Assembly (NCBI GenBank): GCA_937996655.1
Contig: CALKUK010000013.1
Location: 186,001 to 250,000, forward strand
Length of the DNA: 64,000 bases
Source of the DNA: an uncultured Sphingomonadaceae bacterium
Lineage (GTDB): Bacteria > Pseudomonadota > Alphaproteobacteria > Sphingomonadales > Sphingomonadaceae
Reading direction: 5' to 3'
Shown piece after piece: positions 26,045 through 34,808 of this stretch. Numbering within the stretch: position 1 is the stretch's first letter; each line of letters begins with the position of its first letter. Under the pieces are notes generated by a model that worked only from the letters and a program-made list of their open reading frames with translations, was not told where the DNA came from and searched no databases. The position numbers and the translations under genes were made by a program.

Positions 26045-28243
26045 GTGAAATTTACCCGTAAACTGTTGCTTGTCGTCGCCGCAGCGGAAATGTCCGCCGT
26101 GGCACCCACGTTCGCGCAGGCCAGCACGACAGCCCCCGAAAAAGACGTTGAGATCGATTTCGCAGCAGACCAGCTCGATTATGATCAGGGCAGCGATGTC
26201 GTGACCGCCAATGGCGATGTCCGCATGTCGCGCGACGGCAACCGCGTCCGTGCAGACCAAATCATCTGGAACCGGAAAACGGGAGAGGTCCGCGCGCAAG
26301 GCAATGTCATCGTCCGCGGGGCAGAAGGCGATCTCGCTTACGGCGACAGTGTTGAACTGAAAGACACGCTGCGCGACGGGATCGTCGAAAATCTATTGAT
26401 CGTTCTGAAGGATGGAGGGCGCCTCGCGGCCAATAGCGCGGCGCGCAAAAATGGCGTGTCGACAATGGAACGCGCCGTTTATTCCCCCTGCCGCGTCATC
26501 AATGACTCAGGCTGCCCCAAAGAGCCGATCTGGAAAATCACGGCACTGCGGGTCACGCATGACCCCGTCAAAAATCGCATCAGCTATAAAAATGCGCGGC
26601 TGGAACTGTTGGGCGTGCCGGTCCTCGCTTTGCCAGCCTTGTCCCATCCGGCAGATGACCGGGGCGGAACCGGTTTCCTGATCCCCGATATTCAGTACAC
26701 CAAGAACAACGGCCTAGAGGTCGCGACACCGTTCTACATCCTGTTCGGCCCCAATCAGGACCTCACGCTGACTCCGCACATTTTTTCGGATGTCGCGCCG
26801 CTCCTTCAGGCCGAATACCGGCATTTGACGAGACAGGGTGCCTATCAGATCAGCGGTTATGGCACCTATGGCCAGCGCCTCAGCACCAGTGACCCGACAC
26901 TGCCCGCTTTTCAGGACTTTCGCGGCTATCTGGAAGCCAGCGGCCGGTTTCAGCTGGACAAGCGCTGGAGCCTGAGTGGTTCCACTCGTGTCGCCAGCGA
27001 CCGCACATTCCTGCGCCGCTATGACATTTCACGCGATGACCGGCTGCGCTCCACAGTCGATCTAGAGCGCATGACCCGGTCCAGCTATTTGTCCATCCAG
27101 GGTTGGGCCTTCCAAACGCTGCGCACGGGCGAAGTTCAGGGCCAGTTCCCCGTCGCCCTGCCTGTGATTGACTGGCGCAAGCGCCTGACAGACCCGGTAG
27201 TTGGCGGGCAGATTGATCTGCAAATGAACAGCCTGTCGCTCGTCCGGTCTGCCGGGCAGGATACGCAGCGCGCCTTTGCCGGCGCCCGCTGGGATTTGCG
27301 GCGCATCACGCCTTGGGGTCAGGATGTGAAGCTGACCGCCTATGGCAGGGCTGATGTTTATCATACCGACGACGTCCTAAGCACAGCGACTGTTGACTAT
27401 CGCGGGCAGCCGGGGTGGACAGGTCGCGCCATCGGGGCGCTGGCCGCCGAAGTCCGCTGGCCGCTGGTCGGCGCCTTGTTTGGCGGGCAGCAACGGCTGA
27501 CCCCGCGTGTCCAGCTGGTCGGCACGCCGCGCACGGCGAACCTCAAAGTGCCAAATGAAGATGCCCGCGCCGTCGATCTGGAAGACAGCAACCTGTTCGC
27601 GCTAAACAGATTCGCAGGCTATGACCGCTGGGAAGATAGCTCCCGCGTGACATATGGCGTGGACTGGGCATGGGATGCCCCCGGCGTGCGGGTGGATGCC
27701 AATGTCGGCCAAAGCTATCGCCTGACATCCCGACTGACACCCTTCCCCGATGGCACAGGGCTATATGGGCGCACCTCCGACATTGTCGGGCGCACCGATG
27801 TCCGATTCAAGAATTTCATCAGCTTCACGCACCGCTACCGGCTCGACAAGGACAATCTGGCCATCCGTCGCAACGAAATCGACGCGACGCTCGGCACGAA
27901 CAAGACCTATGCGACGGTCGGCTATCTCCGCCTGAACCGGAATATCGGTCCGCAGCTGGAAGATTTAAGAGACCGTGAGGAAGTCCGCCTTGGCGGACGT
28001 CTCCAATTCGCCCGCTATTGGTCGCTGTTCGGGTCAACCATCATCGATCTGACCGGCCGACGGGAAGACCCCGCATCACTGGCGGACGGCTATGAGCCGG
28101 TCCGTCACCGCATCGGCCTGACCTATGAAGACGACTGCCTGACATTCGGCTTCACCTGGCGGCGCGATTATGATGCACAGGGCGATGCACGGCGCGGCAA
28201 CACCTTCCAATTGCGGCTATCCTTCCGCAATCTTGGCCGCTAG
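26045..28243 (+). CDS. lptD: LPS-assembly protein LptD
   Basis: A 732-residue outer-membrane beta-barrel that, with LptE, inserts lipopolysaccharide in the outer leaflet. I chose GTG 26045, which gives a standard signal peptide (VKFTRKLLLVVAAAEMSAVA, cut after FAQA). The OstA-like N-terminal domain (about 35-150) has DVVTANGDVRMSRDGNRVRA repeats; the barrel ends in an aromatic FQLRLSFRNLGR strand. The first gene of lptD-surA-pdxA-rsmA, the same order as in Escherichia coli, joining envelope assembly to a chaperone. Confidence 0.94.
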   Translation: MKFTRKLLLVVAAAEMSAVAPTFAQASTTAPEKDVEIDFAADQLDYDQGSDVVTANGDVRMSRDGNRVRADQIIWNRKTGEVRAQGNVIVRGAEGDLAYGDSVELKDTLRDGIVENLLIVLKDGGRLAANSAARKNGVSTMERAVYSPCRVINDSGCPKEPIWKITALRVTHDPVKNRISYKNARLELLGVPVLALPALSHPADDRGGTGFLIPDIQYTKNNGLEVATPFYILFGPNQDLTLTPHIFSDVAPLLQAEYRHLTRQGAYQISGYGTYGQRLSTSDPTLPAFQDFRGYLEASGRFQLDKRWSLSGSTRVASDRTFLRRYDISRDDRLRSTVDLERMTRSSYLSIQGWAFQTLRTGEVQGQFPVALPVIDWRKRLTDPVVGGQIDLQMNSLSLVRSAGQDTQRAFAGARWDLRRITPWGQDVKLTAYGRADVYHTDDVLSTATVDYRGQPGWTGRAIGALAAEVRWPLVGALFGGQQRLTPRVQLVGTPRTANLKVPNEDARAVDLEDSNLFALNRFAGYDRWEDSSRVTYGVDWAWDAPGVRVDANVGQSYRLTSRLTPFPDGTGLYGRTSDIVGRTDVRFKNFISFTHRYRLDKDNLAIRRNEIDATLGTNKTYATVGYLRLNRNIGPQLEDLRDREEVRLGGRLQFARYWSLFGSTIIDLTGRREDPASLADGYEPVRHRIGLTYEDDCLTFGFTWRRDYDAQGDARRGNTFQLRLSFRNLGR

Positions 28244-28329
28244 AGAACCAACACTTGCTAAGGCTGCGTTCAGCCGCCGAAGGGCAATGGGGCCGCGCCA
28301 TATCTGGCGTGTGAGGGATTAGGACGGGA

Positions 28330-29673
28330 ATGACGTACACGTTTCGCAAGATTTTGACCGCGACACTCTTGGCGGGTTCGGCGAGTGCAGCGGTGCTGTC
28401 GCAGACCGTTTCAGATGATGCCACTGCCCCCAGTGTCAGCCTCAATCTGCCAAGCACGATCAACACGATTGGCAAGTTTGACCCGCAGGTCCGTAAGGCG
28501 ACCGCGATCGTCAATGGCGATGTCATCACCGGCACCGATGTGGATCAGCGCCTCGCCCTTGTCATTCTGGCGAACAGCGGCCGTGTGTCGGATGAAGAGC
28601 GGGAACGTCTCCGCGTCCAAGTGCTGCGCAATCTCATCGATGAATCGCTTCAGATTCAGGAAGCCAAGGCGAACGAAATCACCATTTCGCGCGAAGAAGT
28701 GAACCAGAGCTTCGCCCGCGTTGCGTCTAACTTTAAGCGGACGCCCGAAGCCTTCACGCAATATCTGCGCGATCAGGGCTCATCGGACCGGACGATGAAG
28801 CGGCAGATTGAAGGCGAACTCGCCTGGAGCCGCCTGCTGCGCCGCAAAGTTGAGCCGTTCGTCAATGTCAGTGACGAAGAAGTGAAACAGATTGCCGACC
28901 GCCTGACCGCATCCAAGGGCACGTCAGAATATCGCGTGGGGGAAATCTACCTGTCCTCAACGCCCGAAAACGCGCAGGAAGTGTTCAACAATGGTCGCCG
29001 CATCATTGAACAGATCCGTCAGGGCGGCTCTTTCCAGGCCTATGCCCGCCAGTTCTCCGAGGCGTCGACCGCAGCGGTGGGCGGCGATCTTGGCTGGATC
29101 CGTTCTGCCCAGTTGCCGGACTCCCTCGCGCAGGCAGTGCAGGAAATCCAGATCGGCCAGATTGCAGGGCCGGTGGAAGTCCCCGGCGGCTTTTCGATCC
29201 TGTATCTGACGGACAGCCGTAAGGTTCTCGTCGCCAACCCGCGCGATGCGGTGCTCAGCCTGCGGCAGATCACCATCAGCTTTACGCCGGCGGACACAGA
29301 CGCCCAGATTAAATCGAAGGCCGAAGCGTTCGGCAAGGCCGCACAGGCCATGCAGGGCTGTGGTGGGGCCGATGCCTTGGCAAAGGCGTTCAGCGCCGAT
29401 GTCGTCGATAACGATCAGATCCGCGTGCGTGATCTTCCCCCGGCCTTGCAGGACATTCTGCTCGGCTTGCAGGTCGGTCAGGTCACCCCGCCCTTCGGCT
29501 CGCGCAAGGATGGCGTGCGCGTGCTCGCCTTGTGTGGACGTGACGACCCGCAGGCCGCCGACGGACCTTCGGCAGATGCGATCGAAAATCAGCTGCGAGA
29601 TGAACGCATCAACCGTCGCGCGCAGATCTACCTTCGCGATCTGCGCCGCGACGCCGTCATCGACTATCGCTGA
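28330..29673 (+). CDS. surA: Periplasmic chaperone and peptidyl-prolyl isomerase SurA
   Basis: A 447-residue protein with a signal peptide (1 to about 25), a SurA N-terminal helical domain (about 55-175) containing VNGDVITGTDVDQRLAL, and two parvulin-type domains: the first with GGDLGWIRSAQLPD near 255, the second with QVTPPFGSRKDGVRVL near 390. SurA folds outer-membrane proteins such as LptD, whose gene is 86 bases upstream. The N-terminal linker between signal peptide and chaperone domain is longer than in E. coli. Confidence 0.93.
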   Translation: MTYTFRKILTATLLAGSASAAVLSQTVSDDATAPSVSLNLPSTINTIGKFDPQVRKATAIVNGDVITGTDVDQRLALVILANSGRVSDEERERLRVQVLRNLIDESLQIQEAKANEITISREEVNQSFARVASNFKRTPEAFTQYLRDQGSSDRTMKRQIEGELAWSRLLRRKVEPFVNVSDEEVKQIADRLTASKGTSEYRVGEIYLSSTPENAQEVFNNGRRIIEQIRQGGSFQAYARQFSEASTAAVGGDLGWIRSAQLPDSLAQAVQEIQIGQIAGPVEVPGGFSILYLTDSRKVLVANPRDAVLSLRQITISFTPADTDAQIKSKAEAFGKAAQAMQGCGGADALAKAFSADVVDNDQIRVRDLPPALQDILLGLQVGQVTPPFGSRKDGVRVLALCGRDDPQAADGPSADAIENQLRDERINRRAQIYLRDLRRDAVIDYR

Positions 29674-29684
29674 TATCGCAGGTC

Positions 29685-30677
29685 ATGGAGCCGCTGGCCG
29701 TCACATTGGGGGACCCGGCGGGGATTGGGCCAGAGATTGTCGGCAAGGCTTGGGCCGCACGGTACACGCATGATCTGCCCTGCTTTTTTGCGGTGGGGGA
29801 TGAACGCGCACTGCGCAATGTGTGGTCGGGGCCGATCAAGCTGATCTCCACCCCTTCTGAGGCGGAATCTGCATTTGCGGATGCCCTGCCCTTAATCAAC
29901 GTTCATGACGGCGGCGATACCGTGCCCGGTTCCCCGACGCTGGAGGGCGCACGCTGCGCCCTTGATACGCTGGGGCTCGCCATCGGCATTGCCCAATCGG
30001 GTGCGGCAGCGGCGCTTGTGACAGGGCCTGTCTCCAAGAAAAAGCTTCAGGAAGTCGGCTTCACCCATCCGGGGCAGACCGAATTCATTGCAGAGCGATG
30101 CGGCGTCTCTGCATCCAATGCGGCGATGATGCTGGCCGGGCCGGGCCTGCGCGTCATCCCCATCACTATCCATATCCCGCTGGCGGACGTCCCCGGCGCT
30201 TTGACAACAGAGTTGATCGTGAGTCGCGGGCGGGCGGCAGCCAAAGGGCTGACCAAGGATTTCGGCATAGAGTCGCCGCGTATCGCCGTGGCGGGGCTAA
30301 ACCCCCATGCAGGTGAACAGGGTTCTATGGGCGAAGAAGAAACGACCATCATCCAGCCTGCCATTGAGCAGCTTCGCGCTGACGGGCTGGACGTGATGGG
30401 GCCGATCGCAGCGGATGCGCTCTTCACGCCCCATATGCGCGAGAAATATGATCTGGCGTTGTGCATGTATCATGACCAAGGGCTCATCCCCCTGAAGGCG
30501 CTCTGCTTTGACGACGGCGTCAACATGACCTTGGGGCTACCGATCATCCGCACTTCGCCAGATCATGGCACGGCCTATGACATTGCCGGCAAAGACATGG
30601 CCCAACCCGGTGCCATGATTGCAGCGATCCGCATGGCGGCGCTGGCCGCGTCGCATCGCCCCTCCAAGGCAGCGTGA
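29685..30677 (+). CDS. pdxA: 4-hydroxythreonine-4-phosphate dehydrogenase
   Basis: A 330-residue NAD-dependent enzyme of pyridoxal 5'-phosphate synthesis. It oxidises 4-phosphohydroxy-L-threonine, which then decarboxylates. The start is at LGDPAGIGPEI; metal-binding histidines are in FTHPGQTEF, GLNPHAGE and MYHDQGLIPLK. The start lies 11 bases after surA and the stop overlaps rsmA by 4 bases. Confidence 0.95.
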   Translation: MEPLAVTLGDPAGIGPEIVGKAWAARYTHDLPCFFAVGDERALRNVWSGPIKLISTPSEAESAFADALPLINVHDGGDTVPGSPTLEGARCALDTLGLAIGIAQSGAAAALVTGPVSKKKLQEVGFTHPGQTEFIAERCGVSASNAAMMLAGPGLRVIPITIHIPLADVPGALTTELIVSRGRAAAKGLTKDFGIESPRIAVAGLNPHAGEQGSMGEEETTIIQPAIEQLRADGLDVMGPIAADALFTPHMREKYDLALCMYHDQGLIPLKALCFDDGVNMTLGLPIIRTSPDHGTAYDIAGKDMAQPGAMIAAIRMAALAASHRPSKAA

Positions 30678-31519
30678 GCACGCCCCTCCCCCCTCTGCGT
30701 GAGGTGATCGCGCGCCACGGCCTTGCGGCGAGCAAAGCACTTGGCCAAAATTTCCTGCTCGACGGGCAGTTGCTAGACCGGATCGCCGCTGTCCCCGGGG
30801 ATCTGACGGGACAAACCGTCTATGAAGTCGGCCCCGGCCCCGGCGGGCTCACCCGCGCACTTCTGAAGGCCGGCGCGACTGTCGTCGCGGTTGAGCGGGA
30901 CCGCCGCTGCTTGCCTGCGCTGGAGGAACTCTCCCAAGCCTTTCCCGGCATGCTCTCTGTGCGCGAGGATGACGCGCTGGCCATCCAGCTGCCCGACGTT
31001 CTGCCAGAAGGCGGACACATCGCCTCGAACCTGCCCTATAATGTTGGCACGGCGCTGCTCGTCCAATGGCTGACGGGGGAGGACTGGCCCCCGCGCTGGA
31101 AAAGCCTGACGCTAATGTTTCAGCGCGAAGTGGCAGACCGCATAGTCGCCGCACCCGGCACGTCGGCCTATGGGCGGCTGTCGATCCTCGCCCAGTGGCG
31201 GACAAGCGCGCGCCTCGCCATGCCCGTGCATCGTTCGGCCTTTACGCCCCCGCCCAAAGTCATGTCGGCGGTGGTGCACATCACACCTAAAGACGCGCCG
31301 GAGGGTGTTACCCCCAAGGCGATGGAGCAGTTGACGGCCGCAGCCTTTGGCCAGCGCCGCAAAATGCTGCGGCAAAGCCTGAAAAGCCTGCCGGGCGCGC
31401 TCGATTGTCTGGAAGCCTGTGGGATCGCGAGTGACCGCCGTGCAGAGACGGTGTCGGTCGACGAATTTGTGGCTCTAGGCCGCGCGTTCAGTCTGCTTTC
31501 TTCTCGTCCGCCGCGCTGA
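30674..31519 (+). CDS. rsmA: 16S rRNA dimethyladenosine transferase
   Basis: A 281-residue methyltransferase (KsgA) that dimethylates two adjacent adenines near the 3' end of 16S rRNA. The SAM-binding motif is VYEVGPGPGGLTRALL near 48-63, the target-base motif is SNLPYNVGT near 118-126, and AFGQRRKMLRQSL lies in the C-terminal helical domain. It overlaps pdxA by 4 bases. Its 3' end overlaps the convergent TPR gene by 32 bases. Confidence 0.95.
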   Translation: MSTPLPPLREVIARHGLAASKALGQNFLLDGQLLDRIAAVPGDLTGQTVYEVGPGPGGLTRALLKAGATVVAVERDRRCLPALEELSQAFPGMLSVREDDALAIQLPDVLPEGGHIASNLPYNVGTALLVQWLTGEDWPPRWKSLTLMFQREVADRIVAAPGTSAYGRLSILAQWRTSARLAMPVHRSAFTPPPKVMSAVVHITPKDAPEGVTPKAMEQLTAAAFGQRRKMLRQSLKSLPGALDCLEACGIASDRRAETVSVDEFVALGRAFSLLSSRPPR

Positions 31520-32018
31520 CTGTTGGCGTTGGCGTTACGGCCTGCGCAGAGACGATGGCTTGCGCTGAACCCTTTTCAATCGCGCTGGCAAGCCGCGTCT
31601 GTTCCGGACAGGCGCTGATGCAAATCTTTTGAATGCGGGCGAGATTTTCCTTCGCGCGCGTCACAGCACCCTTTTGGATCAGCGCCTCGCCCTGCCCGGC
31701 AAGGGCTATGATGTCATTGGGCTCAATCAGAAGCGCTTCCCGATAAAGGCGGATAGCCTTGCCCGGCAGGCCCTGCTTGCGCGCGACAGATGCGAGTTCG
31801 ACATAAGCGGCGCGGTTGCGCGGATCGACGGCGAGCGCGCTTTCCAGCGAGTCATTCGCCTCTTCAAGACGTCCGGCGGCGGCTTCGCCCATACCCGTTT
31901 TGGTCAGCGACATCGACAAGGGATGGATCTGGTCATCCGCGATGCGCTTACCATAACCAACGCTGGAGACCGTCGCGAGCGCGAGGGACAATGCAATAGC
32001 CGGTGCGACAAAGCGCAT
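31488..32018 (-). CDS. Periplasmic tetratricopeptide-repeat protein
   Basis: A 176-residue protein. The start ATG 32016-32018 has a GGAGAAG ribosome-binding site and gives a signal peptide MRFVAPAIALSLALATV. Two to three TPR units follow (about 45-130), with GRLEEANDSLESALAVDPRN and IRLYREALLIEPNDIIAL. A cysteine pair (KICISACPEQ) lies near 140. TPRs act as protein-binding scaffolds; no partner can be named. The 3' end overlaps rsmA on the opposite strand. Confidence 0.85.
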   Translation of the reverse strand: MRFVAPAIALSLALATVSSVGYGKRIADDQIHPLSMSLTKTGMGEAAAGRLEEANDSLESALAVDPRNRAAYVELASVARKQGLPGKAIRLYREALLIEPNDIIALAGQGEALIQKGAVTRAKENLARIQKICISACPEQTRLASAIEKGSAQAIVSAQAVTPTPTVSAADEKKAD

Positions 32019-32050
32019 AATCTTCTCCAGAGCGTCGGTTGCAGTCATGG

Positions 32051-33226
32051 CTAGCAACTTCTTGCCAGCCGCGCGACAAAAAATCCATCGGTCGCATCGT
32101 GAAACGGCGTTAACAGGCGGCCCGCACCGGAAGCGCGTCCGGTTTCAAGCCCGACATCCTCTGCCAGAAATCCGGCGTGGCGTTCCAGAAAGCGGTCGAT
32201 CTGTCCTGCCCCCTCCCCCTCAAAGAGCGAACAGACGGCATAGACCAGCACCCCGCCCGGCCGCACAAGTTGGGCGGCGACATCGAGCACCTGCTGCTGC
32301 AAAGCCTCGGTGCGGGCCAATCGTTCCGGCGTGAGTCGCCACCGCAATTCCGGATTGCGTCGCCAGGTTCCGCTGCCAGAACAGGGGGCATCAACCAGGA
32401 CGATATCGGCTTGTTCCTGAAGGTCTTCAAGAGCCGCCATTTCCCGCCCGGGGTTCAGGAGGCGCTGCTCAACCGCGGCACCGGCACGCTCTGCCCGACG
32501 CGGCAATTGCTGAAGGCGGGTCCGATCCGTGTCACAGGCGATGAGACGCCCTGCCCCGGCCATGTCAGCCGCGAGCGCGAGCGTTTTTCCACCTGCACCT
32601 GCACACAGGTCAACAACAAGACCCGCACCTGCCGCACGCGCAACCTTTGTGATCAATTGGCTGCCCGCGTCCTGCACCTCAATGAGGCCGCTCAGATAGG
32701 CGTCATCCGCCTCGACATCGGTGGGCACAGACAGCCGAAACCCTTGCGGTGTATGGTCAATCGGCACAGCCTCTGGGTAGAGCGGCAGAACATCGTCGCG
32801 GGTTGTTTTAAGGGCGTTGGCCCGCAGGTCCAGCGGAGCCCGCTCCAGCAAGGCATCGAGTTCTGCACCGTCAATCATCTGTACAAAAGCGTCCCGCATC
32901 CACGGCGCGACGGCCGTCGGCGCATCGGCCGCTTCCCCGTCAATCGCTGCTGAGGGCCCATAAGCGCTCGCGCCGAAATGCGCGGTCAGGTCTGGATCGC
33001 CAAGACCGAGGACCCCTGCCCGACCTGATAGTGGCCGCTGCCCATGAGCGCGGATCACGCGGTAGACGAGATCGCGAATGGCACGCCGGTCCTTAGACCC
33101 GGCATAGCGCCGTTCCCGGAAGCCTTTAGCAAGGAGGACATCTGCAGAAGGCCCATTGTCCCGCGCAGATGCAAGGATGGCATCCAGCAGCTCAATGGCC
33201 GTCTGAACGCGCGCAGCTGGGTTCAT
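32051..33226 (-). CDS. RsmB-family RNA (cytosine-5) methyltransferase
   Basis: A 391-residue NOL1/NOP2/Sun-type methyltransferase. An N-terminal NusB-like helical part (about 1-130) precedes the catalytic domain with DLCAGAGGKTLALA (SAM site), VDAPCSGSGTWRRNPE with the releasing cysteine, and VYAVCSLF with the catalytic cysteine. RsmB methylates C967 of 16S rRNA in E. coli; the protein here is somewhat shorter than E. coli RsmB, so the exact target is inferred. It lies 21 bases downstream of guaB. Confidence 0.88.
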   Translation of the reverse strand: MNPAARVQTAIELLDAILASARDNGPSADVLLAKGFRERRYAGSKDRRAIRDLVYRVIRAHGQRPLSGRAGVLGLGDPDLTAHFGASAYGPSAAIDGEAADAPTAVAPWMRDAFVQMIDGAELDALLERAPLDLRANALKTTRDDVLPLYPEAVPIDHTPQGFRLSVPTDVEADDAYLSGLIEVQDAGSQLITKVARAAGAGLVVDLCAGAGGKTLALAADMAGAGRLIACDTDRTRLQQLPRRAERAGAAVEQRLLNPGREMAALEDLQEQADIVLVDAPCSGSGTWRRNPELRWRLTPERLARTEALQQQVLDVAAQLVRPGGVLVYAVCSLFEGEGAGQIDRFLERHAGFLAEDVGLETGRASGAGRLLTPFHDATDGFFVARLARSC

Positions 33227-33247
33227 AAGAGGAGGAGGACCGTCACA

Positions 33248-34720
33248 TCAGCCACGTGTGGGATAATTTGGTGCTTCGCGGGTGATCGTCACATCATGGA
33301 CATGGCTTTCCCGCAGACCCGCATTGGTAATGCGCACAAAACGGGCGCGTTCCTGCAAATCGGGGATGGTGCGAGAACCGGTATAGCCCATGGCCGCCTT
33401 CACGCCGCCGACAAGCTGATGGATGACATCGCGCGCCGGACCCTTAAAGGCGACTTGCCCTTCAATGCCTTCCGGCACGAGCTTCAACTGGTCTTTAATG
33501 TCCTGCTGGAAATAGCGGTCTGCCGAGCCACGCGCCATCGCCCCAACCGAGCCCATGCCGCGATAAGACTTATAGGCGCGGCCTTGGTAGAGGAATGTTT
33601 CACCCGGCGCTTCTTCCGTGCCGGCGAGCAGCGATCCAACCATCACGCTCGATGCGCCGGCAGCCAGAGCTTTGGCCACGTCGCCCGACGTGCGCAGGCC
33701 GCCATCGGCGATAATGGGCACGCCCGACTTTGCGGCTTCCGCCGCCGATTCCATAATGGCCGTCAACTGTGGCACACCTACGCCCGCAACGACGCGGGTC
33801 GTGCAGATGGAGCCCGGGCCAATGCCGACCTTCACACCGTCTGCCCCGGCGTCGATCAGCGCACGCGTCGCTTCTGCCGTTGCGACATTGCCCGCCACAA
33901 TCTGCACCGTGCTCGACAGCTTCTTGACCCGCTCCACCGCGAGGGAGACCATCTTTGAATGGCCATGCGCCGTATCGATCACGATCAGATCGCATTCCGC
34001 GTCGATCAGTGCTTCGGTGCGCTCAAAGCCTGCGTCACCGACCGTCGTCGCCGCGGCCACGCGCAGGCGACCCGCGGCGTCCTTGGTTGCGTTGGGATAG
34101 GTCACGGCCTTGTCCATGTCCTTGACTGTGATCAGGCCAACGCAATGGAAGGCTTTGTCGACAACCAGCAGCTTTTCAATGCGGTGTGTGTGCAGCAGAC
34201 GGCGCGCTTCATCCTGCCCGACGCCGGTGCTGACCGTCACGAGGTTCTCATGCGTCATGAGTTCAGCCACCGGCTGGCCCGGATTTTCGGCAAAGCGCAC
34301 GTCGCGGTTGGTAAGAATACCGACCAGACGACCGCTGGATTCAACAACAGGAATGCCGGAGATGTGATGCGCCGCCATCAGCGCTTTTGCATCGGCCAGC
34401 GTTGCTGACGGCTCAATCGTGATCGGATTGACCACCATGCCCGATTCAAAACGCTTTACCTGACGGACGGCGTTGCACTGCTCCTCAATCGACAGGTTGC
34501 GGTGCAGGACGCCCAAACCGCCCAGCTGCGCCATGACGATCGCCATATCGGCTTCGGTCACAGTATCCATGGCCGATGACAGGATCGGGATGTTGAGTGT
34601 GATATCGCGCGAAATCTGCGTCCGCGTGTCCGCCTGGCTCGGCAAGACGTCTGAATCGCGCGGCTGCAGCAGCACGTCGTCGAAAGTCAGGCCAAGAGGA
34701 ATTTCAATTGCCACAGTCAT
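33248..34720 (-). CDS. guaB: IMP dehydrogenase
   Basis: A 490-residue enzyme that oxidises IMP to XMP, the first committed step of GMP synthesis. The start ATG 34718-34720 gives MTVAIEIPLGLTFDDVLLQP, the conserved N-terminus. Two CBS domains fill about 95-205. The active-site loop GIGPGSICTTRV holds the catalytic C306, and a YRGMGSVGAM flap follows. Length is as usual. Upstream of the rsmB-like gene, with a 21-base gap. Confidence 0.97.
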   Translation of the reverse strand: MTVAIEIPLGLTFDDVLLQPRDSDVLPSQADTRTQISRDITLNIPILSSAMDTVTEADMAIVMAQLGGLGVLHRNLSIEEQCNAVRQVKRFESGMVVNPITIEPSATLADAKALMAAHHISGIPVVESSGRLVGILTNRDVRFAENPGQPVAELMTHENLVTVSTGVGQDEARRLLHTHRIEKLLVVDKAFHCVGLITVKDMDKAVTYPNATKDAAGRLRVAAATTVGDAGFERTEALIDAECDLIVIDTAHGHSKMVSLAVERVKKLSSTVQIVAGNVATAEATRALIDAGADGVKVGIGPGSICTTRVVAGVGVPQLTAIMESAAEAAKSGVPIIADGGLRTSGDVAKALAAGASSVMVGSLLAGTEEAPGETFLYQGRAYKSYRGMGSVGAMARGSADRYFQQDIKDQLKLVPEGIEGQVAFKGPARDVIHQLVGGVKAAMGYTGSRTIPDLQERARFVRITNAGLRESHVHDVTITREAPNYPTRG

Positions 34721-34808
34721 GTTCCCGTTTGAGTCGTGGCGGCCCATGTAACCAAGCAGGACGAAGCGCGCTAGGGCCGAATGCACAGCCCCAGACGCGC
34801 AACCAATC